Virus record (IMG/VR): IMGVR_UViG_3300027782_005306
Coordinates: 1 to 38,823 of that record
Length of the DNA: 38,823 bases
Origin: a virus
Direction: 5' to 3' (one strand)
Made by a program: the position numbers and the translations under genes
The notes under the pieces: model-generated
Told to the model about the DNA's origin: nothing
Databases searched by the model: none
Seen by the model: only the letters and a program-made list of their open reading frames with translations
Part shown: in pieces, positions 23,495-30,670 of the stretch
Layout: every line of letters begins with the position of its first letter
How positions within the stretch are numbered: the stretch's first letter is position 1

Positions 23495-25047
23495 GAGGTG
23501 GTAACTGTTACATTACCACTTGATCTAGTTCCTACACTAAAACTGCCATTGGCAGTGAGAGGTATAGTCACTGGGGAACTTCGTGTACCCACAGTTAATG
23601 ATCTTGTTACTAGAACATTGCCATTGTAATATAAATTTGCTGTGGCAATAATGTCGTCACCGGTGATACTACCAGTGGCACTGACAATGCCGTTTGTTAA
23701 CAAGTTACCGCCGGTAATGTTTAATGTAGTGTCCAGGTCACCGTACAACTCCATTCCCAAAGGGTTAACAATAACAACTGGGCTGACGCCATTGACGTTG
23801 ATTGATACATTACCAGCACTGGATCCAATTAGCACATTGCTGTTACCATTTTGTATGGTATTAGTGTTCAGGCCAGATAATTGTCTACCGTTGCCTAAAA
23901 TATAATTGCCGAGGATATTGCCAGTGGCACTGACTTGTCCGACTGTGCGAATATTACCACCGGTGACATTGCCACTTAGACTGGAGCTGGTTCCAGAGTA
24001 GGTACCACTGGTAGTATCACCGGTGACATTAATATCTTGACCCACAAAAAGATAATTAGCAGTCCTTATGTTTCCTGTGGCACTGACTTGTCCACCTGTG
24101 CGAATGTTGCCACTATTGACGTTGGCTGTTACTGATAGGCTTGACAATGTGCCTACGCTGGTGATATTGGTTTGGGCAGCCGTGGTCAATGTACCTACAA
24201 TATTGGTACCGCTTAAATTGCCACCGGTGATATTACCAGTGGCTATGATATTACTAGTAGCACTATATGATCCAAGCACAGTTAAGGTATTAGGTCCGGT
24301 ATTGTCAAATACCAATCCAGCGGTAGCAGCCACATTGCCAGTGCCGTCGTTGTATAATACTGCACCACTAGGGCCTGGAATGTTTGAAATAGTAGCAACC
24401 ATGTTGCCAATGAAACTGCCTAAGAAGTAACCACTTGTTGTGATATTGCCCGTGGCACTTATGATATTGTTAGTGAGAAAATTACTACCAGTTACATTGC
24501 CTGCTGTTACTGTTCCTGTGGTTGAAATTGTGTTTGACCCGAAAGCAGACAACAAAGAGACCACATTGGAATTGCTATACGATTGCGGCAGTCCTGTAAG
24601 TTGGCTACCATTGCCTAACAAATATGATCCTCTAATGTTTCCGGTGGCCGAAATATTGCCGGTCACACGTTGTCCTTCACCAGCAGAAACTATTACAACA
24701 TTGGGTGTTCCGCCTACGCTGGTAGTAACATTGCCATTCACGTCGGCAATTTTTACATTACTGGTACCATTGTTAATGCTGTTAATTGTTATATTGCCAA
24801 CCTGTGTTACTTGACCCCAAATAACGCTGCTTCCATCGTAGTCAGCAAAACAGTAGTAAAAATATGTGCTATCATAAGCATACATACCAGCAGAGTCACC
24901 GACAACACCCACTAGTGTTGCAGGAGGACTGGTCTGCACACGGGCATAGAGCTCGCTAAAATTACTATTGCAGTAGTTAAATGAAGTTGATAATGGGGTA
25001 CCGTCGCCAGAATTTTGCGGTGTGGTAACGATAGTTAATTGAGCCAT
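23488..25047 (-). CDS. long tail fibre with GNI repeats
   Basis: 519 residues. The N terminus MAQLTIVTTPQNSGDGTPLS, then FNYCNSNFSELYARV, resembles the start of cyanophage fibres. The body repeats short strands of the type xGQVSATGNIR and TGGNIRTxG (for example TANVNSGNIRTGGQVSATGN at about 300-320 and again near 360). The C terminus, SLTVGTRSSPVTIPLTANGS, also carries a local repeat (VGTRSS twice). Probably a beta-helical shaft. GAGGA ribosome site and late promoter 20 nt before the ATG. First gene of the fibre operon. Confidence 0.8.
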   Translation of the reverse strand: MAQLTIVTTPQNSGDGTPLSTSFNYCNSNFSELYARVQTSPPATLVGVVGDSAGMYAYDSTYFYYCFADYDGSSVIWGQVTQVGNITINSINNGTSNVKIADVNGNVTTSVGGTPNVVIVSAGEGQRVTGNISATGNIRGSYLLGNGSQLTGLPQSYSNSNVVSLLSAFGSNTISTTGTVTAGNVTGSNFLTNNIISATGNITTSGYFLGSFIGNMVATISNIPGPSGAVLYNDGTGNVAATAGLVFDNTGPNTLTVLGSYSATSNIIATGNITGGNLSGTNIVGTLTTAAQTNITSVGTLSSLSVTANVNSGNIRTGGQVSATGNIRTANYLFVGQDINVTGDTTSGTYSGTSSSLSGNVTGGNIRTVGQVSATGNILGNYILGNGRQLSGLNTNTIQNGNSNVLIGSSAGNVSINVNGVSPVVIVNPLGMELYGDLDTTLNITGGNLLTNGIVSATGSITGDDIIATANLYYNGNVLVTRSLTVGTRSSPVTIPLTANGSFSVGTRSSGNVTVTTSI

Positions 25048-25067
25048 AGATAGTCGTCCTCTTAGTG

Positions 25068-25073
25068 TATTTA
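25068..25073 (-). promoter_or_regulatory. T4-type late promoter for the fibre operon
   Basis: TAAATA (25073-25068) in GGTAAATACAC, 20 nt before ATG 25047. Same GGTAAATA form as before the endolysin. Confidence 0.55.
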
Positions 25074-25110
25074 CCAGAGGGCAAGCTCTATGCTAAATCA
25101 GGTGTTTTGT

Positions 25111-25437
25111 TTATTCTGGGCTGAAACTACTACCGCAACCGCAGGTGGTTACTGCTGTGGGATTTTTGATACTAAAAGTAGCACCGTATTGGTCTTCTTT
25201 GTAGTCTACTTCTGCACCTTGAAGATAGCCGCCACTCATACTATCAACTAAGACTTGAACTCCGTTGTAGTCTAGGTCCCAGTCATCTTCGTTTTGAACT
25301 TCGTCTAGGGTAAAACCGTATTGCATACCCGAGCATCCGCCACCTTGAACAAATACTCGTAGTTTAAGTGCTGGGTTGTTTTCTTCGGCAATGATGTCTT
25401 TGATCTTTGCTACTGCGTTTTCTGTAATTGTAATCAT
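25111..25437 (-). CDS. A-type Fe-S cluster carrier (IscA/ErpA family)
   Basis: 108 residues from ATG 25437. The A-type carrier signature is complete: GGGCSGMQY with Cys35, and TTCGCGSSF with Cys99 and Cys101, in a chain of normal length. These proteins hold and deliver Fe-S clusters to apo-enzymes. The start overlaps the SOD stop (ATGA). Three radical SAM enzymes encoded in the window are possible clients, which is inference. The call is secure; whether it is closer to ErpA or IscA cannot be told without alignment. Confidence 0.95.
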   Translation of the reverse strand: MITITENAVAKIKDIIAEENNPALKLRVFVQGGGCSGMQYGFTLDEVQNEDDWDLDYNGVQVLVDSMSGGYLQGAEVDYKEDQYGATFSIKNPTAVTTCGCGSSFSPE

Positions 25438-25985
25438 AGTCTTTCGTTGCAAACTGTCCAATCAATAATCTTCCAGATATTATCTAGGTACTTTTCTTTG
25501 TCCCATTGATAATCTAATGCCCAGGCGTGTTCCCACCAGTCGATGAGAACACAGATATCTGTTCTAACCTGATGGTTTGGGATGGTTTTAATCGTGCCCT
25601 GTGTGCTAAGATATACCCAGCCCGATCCCTGCACAGCCATGGCCACCTTTTTAAATTCTGTTTTAAAGTCTTCATATGTTTTGAAGTTAGTTTCAATAAG
25701 TTCAAGTACAGCTCCTTTGGGACGGTTTGCACCCTTTGGTTCTTTGAGTTGCGGAAAGAATTTGTTATGTAAAAAACTACCAGCACGGTTAAAATCTGCA
25801 TTGCCTTCACCAGCGTTGTAGCGTTTAGCATAACCTTTGGCCAAATGCTCATAGTGATATTCAATAGTTTCTTTGCTCATCACAGGTTCTAAGGCCTTGT
25901 GAGTGTAGGGCAAAGGTGTGGTTTCCAGCTTGGCAGGTCTTGTGCTTGCTTCTACTAGATCAATCTGTTCGCGAATGGTAGACAT
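25434..25985 (-). CDS. Fe/Mn-type superoxide dismutase
   Basis: 183 residues. Metal ligands by pattern: His44 (TIEYHYEH), His73 (FLHNKFF), Asp149 and His153 (LIDWWEHAW), with the gateway Tyr52. It converts superoxide to H2O2. Residue 69 is Gly where Fe-type E. coli SodB has Gln69, and the residue after Asn137 is His (His138), where Mn enzymes have Gln and E. coli Fe-SOD has Ala. Metal preference is therefore unclear, perhaps cambialistic. The N terminus has about 18 extra residues and no signal peptide, so it is cytoplasmic. Between IF-1 and the Fe-S carrier genes, 8 nt after the former. Confidence 0.92.
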   Translation of the reverse strand: MSTIREQIDLVEASTRPAKLETTPLPYTHKALEPVMSKETIEYHYEHLAKGYAKRYNAGEGNADFNRAGSFLHNKFFPQLKEPKGANRPKGAVLELIETNFKTYEDFKTEFKKVAMAVQGSGWVYLSTQGTIKTIPNHQVRTDICVLIDWWEHAWALDYQWDKEKYLDNIWKIIDWTVCNERL

Positions 25986-25993
25986 ATTATTAC

Positions 25994-26212
25994 TTATCTT
26001 CTGCGTGTAATACGCCCACGGTTAAGATCGTAAGGGCTAAATTCTAGCTCTACTACATCGCCGGCAAGTACTTTGATATTGTTTTGACGCATACGCCCGC
26101 TGAGATTGGCAAGTACTGGTTTTTCAAAGTTTTCAATTTGAACTCTATACATGGTGTTAGGTAGCACTTCCGCTATAACACCTTCCATTTTTATAACATC
26201 TTCTTTGCTCAA
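25994..26212 (-). CDS. infA: translation initiation factor IF-1
   Basis: 72 residues, the exact size of bacterial IF-1. EDVIKMEGVIAEVLPNTMYR, ANLSGRMRQNNIKVLAGDVV and LEFSPYDLNRGRITRRR cover the full OB fold, with the conserved RMR-N and SPYDL-RGRI-R motifs that contact 16S rRNA in the A site. The start codon is TTG at 26212 with AAGGAG about 12 nt upstream; no in-frame ATG offers a better start. First of the infA-SOD-IscA trio, downstream of a gene with a strong sigma70 promoter. IF-1 genes are rare in phages. Confidence 0.95.
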   Translation of the reverse strand: MSKEDVIKMEGVIAEVLPNTMYRVQIENFEKPVLANLSGRMRQNNIKVLAGDVVELEFSPYDLNRGRITRRR

Positions 26213-26246
26213 TTGTGTGTCAATCTCCTTAGTAGTTTACTTATGA

Positions 26247-26642
26247 TTAACGACGCATAGAACTAATATCTTTGGCTTCTTCATCTGAGAAAACCGGAAC
26301 TGCATTTGATTTGTGCATAGTGCCTATGCCTTTGATTTTTGTACCCGTGTATTCCTGATCATGTACTTTTACGCACGGTACCCATCCAGTATCTACACTA
26401 TTGATGTGAGCTGTTTCTCTACCCGGGGGAGTTTTAGGAATAAAATCTTTTATAGTTTTCTTAGGAGCATTGTATGGTCCAGTACTAAACTTTGGAGCCA
26501 TTTTTTCAAACTCAATTAACTTACGATCCCATTCACTTTCGCGTTTTTGGGCTAACTTCTTGGCTTCAGAACTTGCCCATTTTCTAGGGCCTTTTTTACG
26601 TCCTGTTGTTGTTAACCACGGACCTTCTAAATGAAATGCCAT
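26247..26642 (-). CDS. conserved phage protein, function unknown
   Basis: 131 residues. MAFHLEGPWLTTTGRKKGPR at the N terminus and TGTKIKGIGTMHKSNAVPVF, then SDEEAKDISSMRR, at the C terminus form a widely conserved pattern in phages of aquatic bacteria. The centre is basic and helical (SEAKKLAQKRESEWDRKLIE), with a Pro-rich linker (KTPPGRETAH). Likely soluble. It is driven by a near-consensus sigma70 promoter and leads the infA-SOD-IscA genes 34 nt downstream, so all four may be expressed early. Function unknown. Confidence 0.8.
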   Translation of the reverse strand: MAFHLEGPWLTTTGRKKGPRKWASSEAKKLAQKRESEWDRKLIEFEKMAPKFSTGPYNAPKKTIKDFIPKTPPGRETAHINSVDTGWVPCVKVHDQEYTGTKIKGIGTMHKSNAVPVFSDEEAKDISSMRR

Positions 26643-26674
26643 AATTAAAACTCGCAGTTGTTATTCATACTACT

Positions 26675-26703
26675 ATTATAACAAATAACGAGTTTTTGGT
26701 CAA
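26675..26703 (-). promoter_or_regulatory. strong sigma70-type promoter (26.6-kb operon)
   Basis: TTGACC (26703-26698), 17-nt spacer, TATAAT (26680-26675), about 33 nt before ATG 26642. It probably drives the hypothetical gene and then infA, SOD and IscA. Confidence 0.88.
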
Positions 26704-26704
26704 C

Positions 26705-27019
26705 CTATTTGAACAAGATCATGGCCATGATTACAGCCTGTGCAATAAAGCCTGCACCAATGGTAACAATGTTCAACATGTCTTTAAGCACCACAGCACG
26801 GGCAAAAAGCAGGCTCAATCCGACCCACATAAACAACACGATGTCCAAGTTTGGAACCGTGTCGCTGAGCCCTGTGAGCAAGGCCAACAAGGTAGGTATT
26901 GTGGCCGAGTGAATAACAACCACTGCCAGCCACCCTAAGGTATCAGCACTTACTTTGGGCGAGTGTTGTTCTAACCAAGTCCTTAACAAATTTAAAAAAG
27001 TTTCTAATTTGATCATCAT
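26705..27019 (-). CDS. small membrane protein coupled to a cell-wall hydrolase
   Basis: 104 residues starting MMIKLETFLNLLRTWLEQHS. Three hydrophobic segments at about 26-48 (TLGWLAVVVIHSATIPTLLA), 58-76 (LDIVLFMWVGLSLLFARA) and 80-102. ATGA overlap with the SleB-like hydrolase gene (27016-27019) pairs it with a lysis enzyme, so it could be a second holin or an immunity factor; the sequence only shows a membrane protein. No strong ribosome site, consistent with coupling. Confidence 0.75.
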   Translation of the reverse strand: MMIKLETFLNLLRTWLEQHSPKVSADTLGWLAVVVIHSATIPTLLALLTGLSDTVPNLDIVLFMWVGLSLLFARAVVLKDMLNIVTIGAGFIAQAVIMAMILFK

Positions 27020-27576
27020 ATTTTGTCCGCATAAAAAATGTGCCTCCCAACTTTACCTACTTGTGGTTTACCCCATTGTGGCTTGATGTAGTCCGCGTGG
27101 AAATACAGTGCGTTCTTCATGCTGGGCAATCGGAAACCTTCGAGTAGTACCTTTTTTGCTACTTCTTCTGATTCTTTCCAGTGTGCTGGATAAATTGGTT
27201 TAATTCGACTGGAGCCGTCACAGTTCCAGCTGAATTGACAAATTACTTTATCATATACCACATTCTTTTGATAAACAACGCCGCAAATGTCGGATGCAAA
27301 CTTTCCAGAGGCTACTCGGTTGATAGTGACCTGTGCCACCGCTACTTTGCCTTCAAACGGTTCACTGGCACTTTCCCAGTAGATATTGCGTGTCAAGCAT
27401 TCCAGTTGTTTGGTACGTTCTGCCGCACTGGTAAATCCTTGTCGGGCCACTTCATTGGTGGCCTTGAGTGTGTCTAATTTGTTTGCGGTCACTGTAGTTA
27501 CAGCAAACACGACCATTGTAAAACAAACTGCTTTTACTGCTATACTGCCTAAGTTAGATATTGAGATAAATTTCAA
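27016..27576 (-). CDS. SleB-type cell-wall hydrolase (Hydrolase_2)
   Basis: 186 residues. An N-terminal hydrophobic helix (about 14-31, VKAVCFTMVVFAVTTVTA) acts as signal peptide or anchor. The catalytic domain is C-terminal: LECLTRNIYWESASEPFEGK with Glu68 as the probable catalytic acid, VAQVTINRVASGKF, VICQFSWNCDG, and NALYFHADYIKPQW. SleB-family enzymes are lytic transglycosylases. The start is TTG at 27576 with AAAGGAG 7-8 nt upstream. This is a second muralytic enzyme besides the GH19 endolysin, and being exported it could act in the periplasm or at entry. Confidence 0.88.
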   Translation of the reverse strand: MKFISISNLGSIAVKAVCFTMVVFAVTTVTANKLDTLKATNEVARQGFTSAAERTKQLECLTRNIYWESASEPFEGKVAVAQVTINRVASGKFASDICGVVYQKNVVYDKVICQFSWNCDGSSRIKPIYPAHWKESEEVAKKVLLEGFRLPSMKNALYFHADYIKPQWGKPQVGKVGRHIFYADKI

Positions 27577-27606
27577 TGTCGTCTCCTTTCAGCTATAGTG
27601 AGCTGT

Positions 27607-27927
27607 TCACCGGAGTTGCCCAGGATGGACGCATTGACAGGTGGATAAGGTAGAGATAGATAAGACCTCGGGCCTCAGTGCCATATTTTCTAAACCCGAC
27701 TTTGTATCAGCTAGGCTCATATCATTTGTCAATGAAGAGGATTTCCGAAGTCCTCTTTGATACTGGACCAGCTTTGCGGCACTGGCCATCCGTTTTGGAG
27801 TAGATCTAAGATTATAATCCTCCGCTAAACATCTGTTAGCCTGGTTTGTTTTTCTACTCTCTAAAATACTTAGTGCCTGACTGCGATCAGGGCCAAATAA
27901 CTCCAAATTTTGACGGGTTTTTACCAT
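27607..27927 (-). CDS. uncertain 106-aa gene or structured RNA
   Basis: An open frame of 106 codons starting MVKTRQNLELFGPDRSQALS, ending in a Cys/Pro-containing tail (STCQCVHPGQL). It is Ser/Arg/Lys-rich, with no recognised domain. A consensus promoter places the start of transcription about 5 nt before the ATG, without a ribosome site. The region contains a stable hairpin (AAGAGGA / TCCTCTT around CTTCGGAAA, 27730-27760), so a small RNA is an alternative. I lean to a protein because the frame spans almost exactly from the promoter to the SleB ribosome site. Confidence 0.45.
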   Translation of the reverse strand: MVKTRQNLELFGPDRSQALSILESRKTNQANRCLAEDYNLRSTPKRMASAAKLVQYQRGLRKSSSLTNDMSLADTKSGLENMALRPEVLSISTLSTCQCVHPGQLR

Positions 27928-27938
27928 AATATACATAC

Positions 27939-27967
27939 ATTATAGCAGATTAATCGGTTATTGTCAA
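27939..27967 (-). promoter_or_regulatory. sigma70-type promoter
   Basis: TTGACA (27967-27962), 17-nt spacer, TATAAT (27944-27939). It overlaps the stop of the radical SAM gene. An 18-bp block, TGCTATAATGTATGTATA, is identical in the promoter at 33487-33515. Confidence 0.85.
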
Positions 27968-29341
27968 TTTGTGTTTGGCAAACTCATCCACTAACCAAGG
28001 AAATGTTTGTTTCCAATTGGTATTTCTGCGTTGGTCCATTTGATTTAAGAAATTAAATAACCTAGTTATTTCTGGTATATTAGGAACACGGCTAGCAGAT
28101 TGGGTTGCTATGCCTTCAAGGTATTGTCTACTGGCCCGTTCTTCTAGGGTACTGTCTGGTTTGAACGATAGTGCTTTTTTAAAATCTTCAACAAATATAT
28201 CACCAAAAATATCTATAAACATATAGCTGGGACTATTTACACTATTTTGATAGTGCCAGACTCGTCGAGTCTGATTCCAGATCTGTATTTTTTCTAGTAG
28301 ATTGGGCAGGGTTTTTACAGTCAGCGGAGTCACTGTTGAACTCACAATTAGATTTATCCAATCTTGCCCTAGCAAGTATTCAAAATTCTTTTCCCAATTT
28401 TCTAAATCCAATGGGTATCGAACGTATTCTTGTGGTGCTCCCCAACAGTCCAGACTGGCAGTGATTTCAAATTCTCTCAGTTTGTCTTGGTCAATCAACT
28501 GTTGGACTCGTTGTACTATTTTTTGTAGATGTGATAATCGACAGTTAAGATTGGTAAAAATTTGTAATTTGAGTTCGGGTGCTGGATGCTGATCAAATAT
28601 ATCCAAGCATTGTTCTAATTCACGTTGATACAGTGGCTCGCCACCTAGGACGTTAAACACTGTGAGATTGTGCCCGTGCTGACGCAACCAGTCAAAAATC
28701 TTTTGCTTGTTCTGTTCAATATTGGAGCTCTTGGCAAATGGTTTGAGTCCAAAACGTACATTTTCAGCGTCCCATAAACTGCTAAAATGTGGCCCACAGT
28801 ACAGGCATTTGAGATTACAGGTATTGTCAAAATACACTTCCAAAATTCTAGGAGTCACCTGTACAGCCTGCGGGTCGTGATCTAGTTCGGGCGGTGCATG
28901 GATACCAGGAAAATCCAAATTGGTAATCCTGTCACTTTGGCCACCTGCTTGCTCGATATCCTGACAATAGTTACACCCTTGTTGGGGCCATTGCCCTTGC
29001 AACATCCTTTCTCGATCGTCGAGTTTGCTAGGAGTATTATGAAAATCAAATTTGTCAGTATCAAATTTATGATGATCGGTCCTATGACAACTGGCTGTTT
29101 CTTCTGTGGTTAAAAATATAGTGCTCCAGTTCCACTTGAGCTGACAGGCTGTAGATGTATTGATAGGGAAAACTTTATTTTTTAACTTTGAAGTTTTGCG
29201 AAAACTACCCGGCACATACCCAAAATTATCAATGCATTCGGATTTTATGTGTGCAGGTAACTGATCAAAATCAGATTCTGCGTGGCAGTCGGGCCAACTA
29301 GTATCACGTATTTGTTCGTAAAATTCTTGCCAGGTACTCAT
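27950..29341 (-). CDS. radical SAM enzyme with Cys-rich N-terminal extension
   Basis: 463 residues. CNLKCLYC (175-182) is the radical SAM motif and NVLGGEPLYQ the GGE motif. The first 170 residues contain Cys66, Cys85 and CNYC (123-126), possibly ligands of an auxiliary cluster. The ending LNQMDQRRNTNWKQTFPWL matches the end of the 380-aa radical SAM protein (LDHLRNTNWRNIF), so the two belong to one subfamily. Substrate unknown; relatives act on peptides or small molecules. TAATG overlap with the gene upstream. Confidence 0.82.
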   Translation of the reverse strand: MSTWQEFYEQIRDTSWPDCHAESDFDQLPAHIKSECIDNFGYVPGSFRKTSKLKNKVFPINTSTACQLKWNWSTIFLTTEETASCHRTDHHKFDTDKFDFHNTPSKLDDRERMLQGQWPQQGCNYCQDIEQAGGQSDRITNLDFPGIHAPPELDHDPQAVQVTPRILEVYFDNTCNLKCLYCGPHFSSLWDAENVRFGLKPFAKSSNIEQNKQKIFDWLRQHGHNLTVFNVLGGEPLYQRELEQCLDIFDQHPAPELKLQIFTNLNCRLSHLQKIVQRVQQLIDQDKLREFEITASLDCWGAPQEYVRYPLDLENWEKNFEYLLGQDWINLIVSSTVTPLTVKTLPNLLEKIQIWNQTRRVWHYQNSVNSPSYMFIDIFGDIFVEDFKKALSFKPDSTLEERASRQYLEGIATQSASRVPNIPEITRLFNFLNQMDQRRNTNWKQTFPWLVDEFAKHKLTITD

Positions 29342-29814
29342 TAGTCAATTGCCGGAGGGGGCATGGCTTTCAAACGGTCCCATGTGGCCTGTTTTTCTTC
29401 GATCTGTTGCTCAAGCTCTCTATACTTTTTGCCTAAAGCATAAAGTTCCTCCCATTCGGCTTCTAGGGCAGTGTTTGGTTGCAGTATATTGAGTTTGATC
29501 TGTATTTCCTGCATGGTTTTGAGCAAACTGATTCCATTAATTTCAATGTCGGCATCTGCACCATCTAACTTGATCTTTGTACTTGTTGTTTGGTTATACC
29601 AGGGCTGAGTATTGGTTCCATTGCTACTAATTGTGAAAGGGCCAAGGGTACCAGCAGTGGTATATACGCCACCGGATATGGTGGGATAGTTGTGTCCGTA
29701 ATTTAACGAGCTTAAAGTAATAGTATCATTTGAAGAGGCCGTAAACTCATATCCGCCCATATGGTCATCGTCGCCACCGATTGTGGTACTAGTTAGGTCT
29801 ATTTTGGGTTCCAT
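29341..29814 (-). CDS. conserved phage protein with C-terminal coiled coil
   Basis: 157 residues from ATG 29814. The N-terminal 80 residues are Ser/Thr/Gly-rich beta structure (YEFTASSNDTITLSSLNYGH), then LDGADADIEINGISLLKTMQ and EIQIKLNILQPN, and a coiled coil (LGKKYRELEQQIEEKQATWD). I recall the DADIxINGxSL...LxIL.PN core from T4-like phage proteins of unknown role. TATAAT ends 6 nt before the ATG, with no ribosome site, so the message is probably leaderless. An upstream in-frame ATG (29832) would lie ahead of the predicted start site. Confidence 0.76.
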   Translation of the reverse strand: MEPKIDLTSTTIGGDDDHMGGYEFTASSNDTITLSSLNYGHNYPTISGGVYTTAGTLGPFTISSNGTNTQPWYNQTTSTKIKLDGADADIEINGISLLKTMQEIQIKLNILQPNTALEAEWEELYALGKKYRELEQQIEEKQATWDRLKAMPPPAID

Positions 29815-29820
29815 ACTGTA

Positions 29821-29848
29821 ATTATACAGCAAAAATTACAGATGTCAA
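29821..29848 (-). promoter_or_regulatory. sigma70-type promoter giving a leaderless message
   Basis: TTGACA (29848-29843), 16-nt spacer, TATAAT (29826-29821), then 6 nt to ATG 29814. The -35 overlaps the stop of the 80-aa gene. Confidence 0.8.
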
Positions 29849-30087
29849 ATTGTGATATGCCGTTTGGCCCAAGGATCCCATATGACCACATGATCCCAAC
29901 CGTGTGTCCAAGTCATCATGAACAGGCTAAAAGTATTATGATCGTAAATGTGCATACGGTTATCTTCTACTCGGGCTTGGATTGATCGACTGGTTTTTGA
30001 CCATCGGGTCAGTCGATCATTGGCAACGGGATCACGATGTATGACTGTAAAGAGTGGTTCAGAAGAACGATACGTTGATAATGACAT
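29845..30087 (-). CDS. 80-aa conserved phage protein
   Basis: 80 residues: MSLSTYRSSEPLFTVIHRDP, ANDRLTRWSKTSRSIQARV and a Trp-rich C terminus (MMTWTHGWDHVVIWDPWAKR). Beta-rich, soluble, basic. Its start is adjacent to the stop of the 78-aa gene (30088), so the two are coupled. From memory, related Trp-rich small proteins occur in aquatic T4-like phages. Function unknown. Confidence 0.7.
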   Translation of the reverse strand: MSLSTYRSSEPLFTVIHRDPVANDRLTRWSKTSRSIQARVEDNRMHIYDHNTFSLFMMTWTHGWDHVVIWDPWAKRHITI

Positions 30088-30324
30088 TTAGTGTAGACTT
30101 TGATTAACTGGCCTGGGCTCGTTAATTTGTTCTACATATTTAACAAATTCTTGATCTAATACCAATCGCTCGTTGTCGTGTTTTTGTGCCTTGTCGTTAG
30201 ACACTCCGAGAATACGCATGACGCCGCCTATGTGTATTTCGGTAATGCCACAGTCGTACAGGACTACCATAAGATTAAGTATGGCCAAGCGTACAGCCTG
30301 ATCTAATTCGGCATCATCCAGCAT
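30088..30324 (-). CDS. 78-aa conserved phage protein
   Basis: 78 residues beginning MLDDAELDQAVRLAILNLMV, with VLYDCGITEIHIGGVMRILG and an acidic end (LDQEFVKYVEQI). Helical, with an HxGGxMRxxG segment I recall from small phage proteins of unknown role. No clear ribosome site; the start lies 13 nt after the stop of the lipoprotein gene and directly precedes the 80-aa gene. Confidence 0.72.
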   Translation of the reverse strand: MLDDAELDQAVRLAILNLMVVLYDCGITEIHIGGVMRILGVSNDKAQKHDNERLVLDQEFVKYVEQINEPRPVNQSLH

Positions 30325-30337
30325 GCAAATACTTATA

Positions 30338-30625
30338 TCACTTGTATTTGGATTCTATTTCTTCTACTGAGGACGGTGTAATGCCCGTGGTGGTTATTTT
30401 GAGTCGGACTGCGTATTCGTCTTGACAAACTGCTTGGTCTTTGAACATCCTGCCGACTCTGCAATCCTTGCCGCCGTTGACTGCACTGACGGTATGATCT
30501 GTGATGCTCTTGCCGGTGGTTTCGCTCACTGCTACGCTACCTACGCCAAGTCCGGTCAGTACCACAGGAGCGGCCACGCAACCGGATAATAAAAAGAGAA
30601 AAGATACCGCAAGTATCTTGTTCAT
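30338..30625 (-). CDS. small lipoprotein
   Basis: 95 residues from ATG 30625. MNKILAVSFLFLLSGC gives a lipobox (LSGC, Cys16). The mature part has a Gly/Val-rich segment (PVVLTGLGVGSVAVSETTGK), two Cys (GGKDCRVGRMFKDQAVC) and a charged tail (EEIESKYK). The AAPVVLTGLGVGSVAVSETTG pattern resembles small outer-membrane lipoproteins of Gram-negative bacteria. In a phage, such a protein might alter the host surface, but that is inference. No strong ribosome site; a 10-residue upstream extension in frame is unlikely. Confidence 0.75.
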   Translation of the reverse strand: MNKILAVSFLFLLSGCVAAPVVLTGLGVGSVAVSETTGKSITDHTVSAVNGGKDCRVGRMFKDQAVCQDEYAVRLKITTTGITPSSVEEIESKYK

Positions 30626-30670
30626 AACGCAAATTAGGGGACTTATGGTTTGCACCTGCCCCTGTGCCTA

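Noticed and set aside
23642-24814. Several plus-strand open frames rich in Pro, Leu and Val opposite the fibre genes
   Set aside because: Shadow frames of repetitive Thr/Gly/Asn-rich fibre sequence; no ribosome sites, no promoters.
27588-27604. TCACTATAG on the minus strand, like the core of a T7-type promoter
   Set aside because: The upstream half of the T7 consensus is absent, it occurs once, and the segment is better explained as the CAGCT/AGCTG hairpin before the SleB ribosome site.
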